The notes under the pieces were generated by a model that worked only from the letters and a program-made list of their open reading frames with translations, was not told the DNA's origin and searched no databases. The position numbers and the translations under genes are program-made. DNA of 9,833 nucleotides. Origin: Bacteroidales bacterium (GTDB taxonomy: Bacteria; Bacteroidota; Bacteroidia; Bacteroidales; UBA7960). Below, one piece after another: positions 1 through 5,533 of this stretch. Where the stretch lies: NCBI GenBank assembly GCA_007132825.1, contig SLNX01000208.1, positions 1 through 9,833 on the forward strand, in the 5' to 3' direction. The stretch's first letter is position 1, and every line of letters begins with the position of its first letter.

Positions 1-1170
1 ATAGGATGGTGCTTCATATGCACGTTCGTAAACTGGAGCACCTCCACCCAGAACCAAAGAGTCGGCAGGAACTTCTGCAACAAGGGATCCATTAAAGTAA
101 TATTTCAGTATATCCCCTTCTGTCACCTCTCCGATCTGAACACAATTCAGGTCCCATTTTGCAAAAACAGCTTCAACCTCTTTTTCTCTGCCTTTTTGCA
201 CCACAACCAGCATCCGTTCTTGCGATTCACTTAAAAGGATTTCGAAGGGCTGCATATCATCCTGACGCAATGGCACTTTGTCGAGATAGATGATCATGCC
301 ATGCTTCCCTTTGGCCGACATTTCGGAGGTTGAACAGGTGATACCGGCAGCACCCATATCCTGCATCCCGATAACGGCTCCGGTTTTGATCACCTCGAGG
401 GTAGCCTCAAGAAGCAGTTTTTCCTGAAAAGGATCTCCCACCTGCACAGCAGGAATTTTTTCAGCAGAGGCTTCAGTAATGTCTTCAGAAGCAAAAGTAG
501 CGCCATGAATACCATCTTTTCCGGTAGAGGAACCCACTATAAAAACAGGATTTCCCTTGCCATAAGAAGTAGCAGAGATGGTGTTGCCTTTTTTGACGAT
601 TCCTACAGACATAGCGTTAACCAACGGATTGGTTGAATAACAATCATCAAAGAACACCTCACCACCAACAACAGGAACACCGAAAGCGTTTCCATAATCA
701 CCGATGCCTTTCACCACCCCCTTAAGCAACCACTTTGTTCGTTCCAGATCTGGATTTCCAAACCGAAGTGAATTGAGCTGTGCCACCGGTCGTGCTCCCA
801 TTGTGAAGATATCCCTGTTGATTCCTCCAACTCCGGTTGCAGCACCCTGATAGGGTTCAAGAGCAGATGGATGGTTATGTGATTCAATTTTGAATGCACA
901 GGCCAACCCGTCACCCAAATCAACGAGGCCGGCATTCTCATCACCAGCTTCTGCCAGGAGATGGTCTCCCTTTCTGGGTAAGGTTTTCAGCCACTTGATC
1001 GAATTTTTATAGGAACAGTGTTCAGACCACATAACCGAATAGACACTCAGTTCAGTAAAATTTGGTTCCCTGCCCAGATAGTTTTTGATCATGTCAAATT
1101 CTTCGGGAGAAAGGCCCAACTGTTCAGCCATCTCAAGTGTTGCGGTTGGGTTGTAAGGTTGATCTTTCAT
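1..1170 (-). CDS. purL: Phosphoribosylformylglycinamidine synthase subunit PurL (small type), 3' end beyond window
   Basis: The first 390 residues of PurL are present and read in frame to the left edge without a stop. PurL uses ATP and glutamine-derived ammonia to convert FGAR to FGAM, the fourth step of de novo purine synthesis in the cytoplasm. Visible motifs are WSEHCSYKNS (48-57), SHNHPSALEP (97-106) followed by GAATGVGG and RD-x4-MGARP, DGIHGATFAS (219-228), QVGDPFQEK (243-251), DMGAAGITCSTSEM (271-284) and LLSESQERM (312-320). The short N-terminus, which reaches SYKNS by residue 57, fits the small PurL of about 740 residues that works with PurS and PurQ, not the fused form of about 1,300. 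The ATG at 1170-1168 matches the family start. No Shine-Dalgarno is seen. The gene lies 47 bp after trmD on the same strand, so read-through is plausible; I see no clean TAnnTTTG promoter in the gap. The family call is near certain, while small versus fused type is inferred from the N-terminus alone. Confidence 0.96.
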   Translation of the reverse strand, partial: MKDQPYNPTATLEMAEQLGLSPEEFDMIKNYLGREPNFTELSVYSVMWSEHCSYKNSIKWLKTLPRKGDHLLAEAGDENAGLVDLGDGLACAFKIESHNHPSALEPYQGAATGVGGINRDIFTMGARPVAQLNSLRFGNPDLERTKWLLKGVVKGIGDYGNAFGVPVVGGEVFFDDCYSTNPLVNAMSVGIVKKGNTISATSYGKGNPVFIVGSSTGKDGIHGATFASEDITEASAEKIPAVQVGDPFQEKLLLEATLEVIKTGAVIGMQDMGAAGITCSTSEMSAKGKHGMIIYLDKVPLRQDDMQPFEILLSESQERMLVVVQKGREKEVEAVFAKWDLNCVQIGEVTEGDILKYYFNGSLVAEVPADSLVLGGGAPVYERAYEAPSY

Positions 1171-1217
1171 TCGGGTCGCTTTTTTCTTAAATAAAATTTT
1201 GCCGTATTTTAAATATA

Positions 1218-1892
1218 TTAGTCCATCAGGCCTGGCCGCCTCTGCCGGGTTCGGCTCAAAGCCTTTTCATGTCGCCATTCGGCTATTTTTTTGTCGTGTC
1301 CGGACAAAAGCACTTCTGGTACCCTCCATCCCTGATAATTTGAAGGCCTGGTGTAAACCGGTGGAGACAGCAAGCCATCCTGGTAGGAGTCGGACAAAGC
1401 TGATGTTTCATCACCAAGCACACCGGGGATCAAGCGGATGATGGCATCTGTAAGCATTGCCGCCGGCAGTTCACCTCCGGAAAGTACATAATTCCCCACC
1501 GACAGCTCCATTGTAATGAGGTGTTCCCGGATCCGCTCATCAATTCCTTTGTAGTGTCCGCAAAGGATTATCAAATTCTTATGAACAGATAGTTTGTTAA
1601 CCAAAGGCTGATCAAGCAAGTCACCATCCGGAGTCATAAAGATCACCTCATCATAGGGCCTTTCAGAAGTAAGCTTTTCAATGCAACGTGCTATGGGTTC
1701 AATCATCATCACCATGCCGGCACCACCGCCAAAAGGATAGTCATCAACCCTTCTATGCTTGTCAGTCGCATAATCCCTTATGTTATGCAGGTAAATTTCC
1801 GCCAGTCCTTTATCCAATGCCCTTTTTACAATAGAATGGGAGAAAGGGCCGGAAAACATTTCGGGAAAGATGGTCAGGATGTCGATGCGCAT
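1218..1892 (-). CDS. trmD: tRNA (guanine(37)-N1)-methyltransferase TrmD
   Basis: TrmD methylates N1 of G37 in tRNAs with G at position 36, using SAM, and so prevents +1 frameshifting. It acts in the cytoplasm as a dimer with a trefoil-knot (SPOUT) fold. The 224-residue protein is complete, close to the family length of 225-255. Visible motifs are RIDILTIFPEMF at the N-terminus, DYPFGGGAGMVM (51-62), LCGHYKGIDERI (110-121), SVGNYVLSGGEL (131-142), RLIPGVLG (153-160), VYTRP (179-183) and VPEVLLSGHD (191-200). By alignment from memory with the E. coli enzyme, R153 and D168 correspond to its catalytic Arg154 and Asp169. K115 stands where E. coli has Glu116, and as far as I recall this is normal in Bacteroidota. 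The gene is not in an rpsP-rimM-trmD-rplS operon. It lies 36 bp after the TIGR02757 gene and 47 bp before purL. A possible promoter sits just upstream of the ATG. Confidence 0.97.
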   Translation of the reverse strand: MRIDILTIFPEMFSGPFSHSIVKRALDKGLAEIYLHNIRDYATDKHRRVDDYPFGGGAGMVMMIEPIARCIEKLTSERPYDEVIFMTPDGDLLDQPLVNKLSVHKNLIILCGHYKGIDERIREHLITMELSVGNYVLSGGELPAAMLTDAIIRLIPGVLGDETSALSDSYQDGLLSPPVYTRPSNYQGWRVPEVLLSGHDKKIAEWRHEKALSRTRQRRPGLMD

Positions 1893-1909
1893 GGTTAGTT
1901 TATTTTTTA

Positions 1910-1937
1910 CAAAAGTAATCGTTTTCCGTTATCCAAA
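1910..1937 (-). promoter_or_regulatory. Possible Bacteroidota-type promoter of trmD
   Basis: On the minus strand TACTTTTG (1917-1910) matches the TAnnTTTG -7 consensus exactly. TTTG (1937-1934) stands upstream with a 16 bp spacer, shorter than the usual 17-23 bp. The start codon of trmD follows 17 bp after the -7 element. The -33 element overlaps the 3' end of the TIGR02757 gene. The short spacer and the AT-rich sequence leave this tentative. Confidence 0.35.
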
Positions 1938-2714
1938 CCTTTCAAAAACGCCAAGTCCAAAGAGAGCAAAATCATATTTTACAGGATCTTCGGGGTCCAG
2001 AATGCGTAGTTTTTCATCGAGTTCATTCACTGCTTTGCTGTCACTCTGTTTTCGGGTTAACAATCCGAGCTTTCGTGCGACATTTCCTGAGTGGAGGTCA
2101 AGCGGACAGGACAAAACCGACGGGGATATTGATTTCCATAAGCCAAAATCAACCCCTTTATTGTCATTACGAACCATCCACCTGAGAAACATGTTGATAC
2201 GCTTGGCAGCAGAACCTTTTGAAGGGTTCGCCACATGTTTCATGCTCCTTCTCTCGTGCGGAAAGGAAGCGAAGAGATCATGCAAATGCTGAATGGCCGG
2301 AAAAACGGAATTGTCTTCAATCCATTTTGAAAACAGTGCTTCCATCCCTCCGTGATTACGGTAAACAGATTGCAAAGCCTGAATAAAAAAAATGGCATCC
2401 TGTCCGTTGAATGTTCTGTGTGTAAACTTTTGCAAAACTTTCAGGTCAGATTCCTGATGGTTTAAAACAAAATCATATGGCCTTTCATCCAATAGCGAAA
2501 TTAGGTGAATCGCTTTTTTTATTGTGGTTATGCGCTGTCCCCAGGCAAATGTAGCAGCAAGAAAACCGGCTATCTCAATATCCTCTTTTGCAGAAAACCG
2601 GTGGGGGACAGAAATTGGATCGCAATCAATAAAATCGGGGTTGTTGTATTGCAAAACCTTCTCATCAAGAAAATCTTTTATATCAGTCAGAAAAGAATCC
2701 TTTTTATCTTTCAA
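1929..2714 (-). CDS. TIGR02757 family (DUF2400) protein
   Basis: A 261-residue protein that I recognise as TIGR02757/DUF2400, a conserved family common in Bacteroidota with no assigned function known to me. Conserved blocks are DPISVPHRFS (32-41), NPSKGSAAKRINMFLRWMVR (163-182), VDFGLW (188-193), PLDLHSGNVARKLGLLTR (204-221) and DPVKYDFALFGLGV (243-256). The PLD-x-H-x-G-x-VAR block resembles the corresponding part of HhH-GPD DNA glycosylases, so a nucleic-acid-related role is possible, but that is inference. There is no signal peptide or membrane segment. The start is a TTG at 2714-2712: there is no in-frame ATG before the conserved region, the next upstream codons run into a stop at 2741-2739, and the N-terminus from the TTG has family-like length. 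No Shine-Dalgarno is visible. It is the first gene of a minus-strand run with trmD and purL and is divergent from guaD. Confidence 0.88.
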   Translation of the reverse strand: MKDKKDSFLTDIKDFLDEKVLQYNNPDFIDCDPISVPHRFSAKEDIEIAGFLAATFAWGQRITTIKKAIHLISLLDERPYDFVLNHQESDLKVLQKFTHRTFNGQDAIFFIQALQSVYRNHGGMEALFSKWIEDNSVFPAIQHLHDLFASFPHERRSMKHVANPSKGSAAKRINMFLRWMVRNDNKGVDFGLWKSISPSVLSCPLDLHSGNVARKLGLLTRKQSDSKAVNELDEKLRILDPEDPVKYDFALFGLGVFERFG

Positions 2715-2738
2715 ACCCGTTGATTTTTTATAGTTTTG
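2709..2738 (+). promoter_or_regulatory. Possible promoter of guaD
   Basis: TAGTTTTG at 2731-2738 matches the TAnnTTTG -7 consensus of the Bacteroidota primary sigma factor. TTTC at 2709-2712, one mismatch from TTTG, lies 18 bp upstream. Transcription would start near 2745, about 15 bp before the preferred ATG of guaD at 2760. That position supports this ATG over the TTG at 2736, which would lie inside the promoter. The -33 element overlaps the start codon of the divergent TIGR02757 gene. Confidence 0.45.
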
Positions 2739-2759
2739 TTACTGATAATCCATTATATC

Positions 2760-3236
2760 ATGAGCGAAAAGCATATTCAGTATATCCGGGAAGCGATCGA
2801 AATGGCTGCAAAAAACGCCGGAAGTGGCATTGGCGGTCCATTTGGTGCCATCATCGTAAAGGATGGCGAAGTAATAGGTAAAGGCGTTAATCGTGTGACC
2901 TCAACAAATGATCCTACTGCCCACGCAGAGGTTGTTGCCATTCGTGATGCCTGCCGCAACATGAATCATTTCAAACTGGAGGGGGCTGTAATATATGCGA
3001 GTTGCGAGCCCTGTCCGATGTGCCTGAGTGCCATTTACTGGGCACGCATCAGTGCCATCTATTTTGCAGCCGACAACACCGATGCTTCAAAAGCAGGATT
3101 TGATGACTCTTTTATTTACAAAGAGATACCTTTGCCGCTTGAAAAAAGGAGCATACCCATCAAAAAAATTGAATCGGATACGGCCAGCAAGCCTTTTGAT
3201 GCATGGATCGAAATGGAGCAAAGAATTGATTACTGA
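2760..3236 (+). CDS. guaD: Guanine deaminase (cytidine/deoxycytidylate deaminase fold)
   Basis: This 158-residue enzyme is predicted to deaminate guanine to xanthine and ammonia in purine salvage and catabolism, in the cytoplasm. It closely resembles Bacillus subtilis GuaD (about 156 residues) as I recall it: GIGGPFGAIIVKDG (23-36), NDPTAHAEV (50-58), SCEPCPMCLSAIYWAR (81-96) and GFDDSFIYKEI (113-123). H55, C85 and C88 are the expected zinc ligands and E57 the proton shuttle. The FDDSFIYKE block near the C-terminus separates guanine deaminases from tRNA adenosine deaminase TadA. The ATG at 2760 is preferred to an in-frame TTG at 2736: it gives the family length, and the eight extra residues would fall inside a likely promoter. 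It stands alone on the plus strand between two minus-strand groups. Its stop is 6 bp from the end of the convergent amphi-Trp gene. Other nucleoside or pterin deaminases of the same fold are less likely. Confidence 0.93.
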   Translation: MSEKHIQYIREAIEMAAKNAGSGIGGPFGAIIVKDGEVIGKGVNRVTSTNDPTAHAEVVAIRDACRNMNHFKLEGAVIYASCEPCPMCLSAIYWARISAIYFAADNTDASKAGFDDSFIYKEIPLPLEKRSIPIKKIESDTASKPFDAWIEMEQRIDY

Positions 3237-3242
3237 CTCCCT

Positions 3243-3518
3243 TTAACCAAGTTCCAGTTTACCGCGTTCAAATCCCTTTTCGTACCATTTGATCTCCACT
3301 TCAAGTGTGTGCTGCTTCCCTTTGGCCTGTTTCTCTTTTACGTCCACCTCAACTTCCAACATCAGGTCATCCGGCAATTCCAGTGCTACATCTTCACTGC
3401 CGGCTTTCAGCGTAACTTTTCCCTGATCAATTTTTTCAGCCAATTGCTTCATAAATGCCGCTATCTCGGAACGGGCTTTCAACTCTTTTGTTTTGAAAAG
3501 AATATTTGACTTTCCCAT
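3243..3518 (-). CDS. Amphi-Trp domain-containing protein
   Basis: A small 91-residue protein of the amphi-Trp domain type (TIGR04354), recognised from its layout: an N-terminal MGKSNILFKTKE strand, an Arg/Ser-Glu-rich helix (about 14-31, with SEIAAFMKQLAEKI), a strand pair around GKVTLKAG and VALELPD, and a final charged strand ending in LEVEIKW (72-78) with the single Trp78. It has no signal peptide or hydrophobic segment. The molecular role of the family is not known to me. It lies 74 bp after the mtaD-type gene on the same strand and may share its transcript; a weak TAACTTTT sequence just upstream of its ATG is not a good promoter match. It converges with guaD with 6 bp between the stop codons, and I see no hairpin terminator there. 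Confidence 0.85.
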   Translation of the reverse strand: MGKSNILFKTKELKARSEIAAFMKQLAEKIDQGKVTLKAGSEDVALELPDDLMLEVEVDVKEKQAKGKQHTLEVEIKWYEKGFERGKLELG

Positions 3519-3592
3519 AGTTATGCTATTTAAAAGTTAATACTTGAATCCTGAAATTAACGAACCGGCCTCGCGGAATACCCTCACAAACC

Positions 3593-4963
3593 TTATGCCA
3601 GAAAAGATCTGCCCATCACTTTTGGCATACCGGCAAATGCCTTAAGCTTCTTTGACAGCCGCTTAACCTTTTGATATACCGTTTCCAGGTCAACGGTTAA
3701 AAGTTTACGTTGGTCCACCAGCATTTGACCATTTACAATCACCGTTTCAACATCCGAGCCCCTTAAGCTATATGCGATCAGTGAATACACATTGAAATGC
3801 GGTATCGCATGCGGACGACCCAGGTCCAGAAGGATGACATCCGCCTTTTTCCCAGGTTCAATGGACCCAATGATATCTCCCATCCCTATGGCACGTGCTC
3901 CCATAATGGTACCCATTTCAACCACAGACTGTGCCTTCAGCACTGAAGGGTCTCCGGCACTTAGCTTTTGAGCAAGTGCAGAAGATCGCATCTCATCAAA
4001 CATATCGAGGTCGTTATTGCTGGCAACGCCATCCGTGCCGATTCCAACACGAAGACCGCGGTCCAGAAATTTTTGGATGGGAGCTACCCCATTCGCCAGC
4101 TTCATGTTGCATTGCGGATTGTGTCCGACTGCCACATCCTTTTTTGTAAAAATGTCAATATCCTCATCATCAAGATGCACACAGTGTGCTGCAATGGTTC
4201 GGCTGTCTAACACACCCAGATTATCAAGGAATTTTACCGGGCTTACACCATGTTTTTTGATCGACTCTTCAACCTCCCAGCGTGTTTCAGAAAGATGAAT
4301 ATTAAAAATCAGACCATGGTCAACTGCCATCTGTCTGGCCCTGACGATTGAATCCGCTGATGCTGTAAAAGGGGTATGTGCTGAGGCACTTATTCGGATC
4401 AGGGGATGATTTTTCCACTTGCGGATAAGATCCAGTGTATGGCTCAATCCAACATCCGGATTAGGACTATTGGGTGCAGGAAAATCTACAACACTTTCTG
4501 AAAGCACCGCCCTGATGCCACATGAATCAACAACCTCTGCCATCTGATCAACAAAATAGTAAGTGTCGTTAAAGCAAGTGGTTCCAGAAAGAAGCATTTC
4601 AGCAACAGCCAGGTGGGTTCCGGTGCGCACGTTATCAGGGGTGGCAAATTTTGCCTCAACCGGAAAGATATGCTCATAAAGCCACTCCAGCAGCGGTAAA
4701 TCATCTGCATATCCCCTGTAAATGGTCATAGGTGAATGGGTATGCACATTCACCAGACCGGGCATAACAAGCTTGCCGTTACCATCAATGACCTTTTTTG
4801 CCTGATAAGCTGATGAAAGCTGATCCGACTCCCCGACATCAACGATCTGATCATTGCGGATCACAACGGCACCATCCGAAATAACATTGTAATCCTGATC
4901 CATGGTAACAACCATGGCATTAAGAATTATTATGTCGGCATTTTTTTCTTTGTCCGAATTCAT
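3593..4963 (-). CDS. mtaD: MtaD-type amidohydrolase: 5'-methylthioadenosine / S-adenosylhomocysteine deaminase family
   Basis: A 456-residue cytoplasmic metal-dependent hydrolase of the TRZ/ATZ-MtaD group. Members deaminate MTA, SAH, 5'-deoxyadenosine or adenosine to the inosine forms; the substrate cannot be fixed from sequence. Visible features are MPGLVNVHTH (67-76) with metal ligands H74 and H76, GTHLAVAEMLLSGTTCFND (115-133), NIHLSET (221-227) with ligand H223 and probable acid/base E226, AAHCVHL (258-264), HNPQCNMKLANG (281-292), and VGIGTDGVASNNDLDMFDEM (306-325) with ligand D311. The motif set is intact, so the enzyme should be active. Length fits the family (430-460). I chose the ATG at 4963-4961, 11 bp after the DUF3127 stop. 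A TTG at 4978, in frame and overlapping that stop by 4 bp, would add five residues. It is the second gene of the DUF3127-mtaD-amphi-Trp group and probably uses the promoter before the DUF3127 gene. Other members, such as chlorohydrolases or cytosine deaminase-like enzymes, are less likely. Confidence 0.88.
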   Translation of the reverse strand: MNSDKEKNADIIILNAMVVTMDQDYNVISDGAVVIRNDQIVDVGESDQLSSAYQAKKVIDGNGKLVMPGLVNVHTHSPMTIYRGYADDLPLLEWLYEHIFPVEAKFATPDNVRTGTHLAVAEMLLSGTTCFNDTYYFVDQMAEVVDSCGIRAVLSESVVDFPAPNSPNPDVGLSHTLDLIRKWKNHPLIRISASAHTPFTASADSIVRARQMAVDHGLIFNIHLSETRWEVEESIKKHGVSPVKFLDNLGVLDSRTIAAHCVHLDDEDIDIFTKKDVAVGHNPQCNMKLANGVAPIQKFLDRGLRVGIGTDGVASNNDLDMFDEMRSSALAQKLSAGDPSVLKAQSVVEMGTIMGARAIGMGDIIGSIEPGKKADVILLDLGRPHAIPHFNVYSLIAYSLRGSDVETVIVNGQMLVDQRKLLTVDLETVYQKVKRLSKKLKAFAGMPKVMGRSFLA

Positions 4964-4974
4964 CGATATCTCAA

Positions 4975-5343
4975 TCAAAATGGAAGGTCATCCTCTTCCG
5001 ATGGCATGGGTGGTGCTTCAGGAGGAGGGGGAACATCTGAAAACGGAGGCATCTCCTGACCCGCATCGGATTGGGAATTCGAAGCTTTATCCAGTTTCCA
5101 TGCTTTCACATCAGTATACCACCGTCCGTTAAACTCACGACTTTCAATATTAACCGATGCCGTTACTTTCTCTCCAACTTTCAGATCAAATTGATCGATC
5201 TTGTCTCCCCAAACGGCAATACACACCTTGCGTGGGTACATACCCTCGGTTTCAACAATGAATTCCTGCTTACGCCAGGGGCCATTGCGTCCCTCTCCTT
5301 TTTGTTCTTCAAGAATATTTAAAATAGTTCCACTTATTTCCAT
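4975..5343 (-). CDS. DUF3127 protein with SSB-like acidic C-terminal tip
   Basis: A 122-residue protein of the DUF3127 family, common in Bacteroidota and expected to have an OB-type beta barrel; function not established as far as I know. Residues 1-85 form the domain: MEISGTILNI, GPWRKQEFIVET, CIAVWGDKID, VGEKVTASVNIESREF, and GRWYTDVKAWKL. After it comes a polar then proline-rich linker (about 86-115, with DVPPPPEAPPMP). The last seven residues, EEDDLPF, match the acidic, Pro-Phe-ending tip of bacterial SSB (DDDIPF in E. coli), which docks DNA repair and replication proteins. A role in single-stranded nucleic acid binding or partner recruitment is therefore plausible, but inferred. The ATG at 5343-5341 directly follows a run of nine T on the coding strand, with no Shine-Dalgarno. 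It is the first gene of the group with mtaD and is divergent from the large amidohydrolase gene. A good promoter match lies about 75-105 bp upstream. Confidence 0.87.
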   Translation of the reverse strand: MEISGTILNILEEQKGEGRNGPWRKQEFIVETEGMYPRKVCIAVWGDKIDQFDLKVGEKVTASVNIESREFNGRWYTDVKAWKLDKASNSQSDAGQEMPPFSDVPPPPEAPPMPSEEDDLPF

Positions 5344-5416
5344 AAAAAAAAATTAAAGCATTAACAGTTCAAAAATCTTATCAAAAAGAAAAATTTGATT
5401 GACTCAAAATAATTTT

Positions 5417-5448
5417 CAAAAATACATCAATTCTGCTTATCCTGCAAA
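5417..5448 (-). promoter_or_regulatory. Bacteroidota-type promoter of the DUF3127-mtaD-amphi-Trp group
   Basis: On the minus strand TTTG (5448-5445) and TATTTTTG (5424-5417) match the -33 TTTG and -7 TAnnTTTG elements exactly, with a 20 bp spacer inside the usual 17-23 bp range. Transcription would begin near 5410 and give a leader of about 67 nt before the ATG at 5343. This is the best promoter match I found in the window. AT-rich flanks raise the chance of a random hit. Confidence 0.6.
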
Positions 5449-5470
5449 CATTGTTTATCAAGGTTTATAG

Positions 5471-5520
5471 TAATGTCAGGCAAAAAAATATCCTTATTTT
5501 TACCAGAAATACTGACATTA
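5471..5520. repeat. Nested inverted repeats before the 965-residue amidohydrolase gene
   Basis: TAATGTCAG (5471-5479) and CTGACATTA (5512-5520) form a perfect 9 bp inverted repeat with a 32 nt gap. Inside it AAAAATA (5484-5490) and TATTTTT (5495-5501) form a second perfect 7 bp repeat around a TCCT loop. The whole block ends 13 bp before the ATG at 5534. The half-site centres are 41 bp apart, close to four helical turns, so it could be a pair of operator half-sites, or a stem-loop in the leader RNA. No perfect TAnnTTTG element was seen for this gene on the plus strand; TATTTTTA at 5495-5502 differs by one base and has no convincing -33 partner. The repeats are seen; their role is inference. 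Confidence 0.5.
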
Positions 5521-5533
5521 TAAAAATCAAATC

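Noticed and set aside
711..944. 77-codon minus-strand open frame
   Set aside because: Lies wholly inside purL on the same strand in another frame; purL motifs read through it.
1171..1217. Promoter or purine riboswitch before purL
   Set aside because: The 47 bp gap is too short for a riboswitch, and it holds no TAnnTTTG element, only AT-rich near-matches.
1870..2292. 140-codon plus-strand open frame
   Set aside because: Antisense to trmD and the TIGR02757 gene, both with clear family motifs; no recognisable domain in the product.
2736..2759. Upstream TTG start for guaD adding eight residues
   Set aside because: The TTG lies in the TAGTTTTG promoter-like element, and the ATG at 2760 gives the family length.
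4964..4978. TTG start for the mtaD-type gene overlapping the DUF3127 stop by 4 bp
   Set aside because: An ATG five codons downstream is a better start and leaves the whole conserved domain intact; kept only as an alternative.
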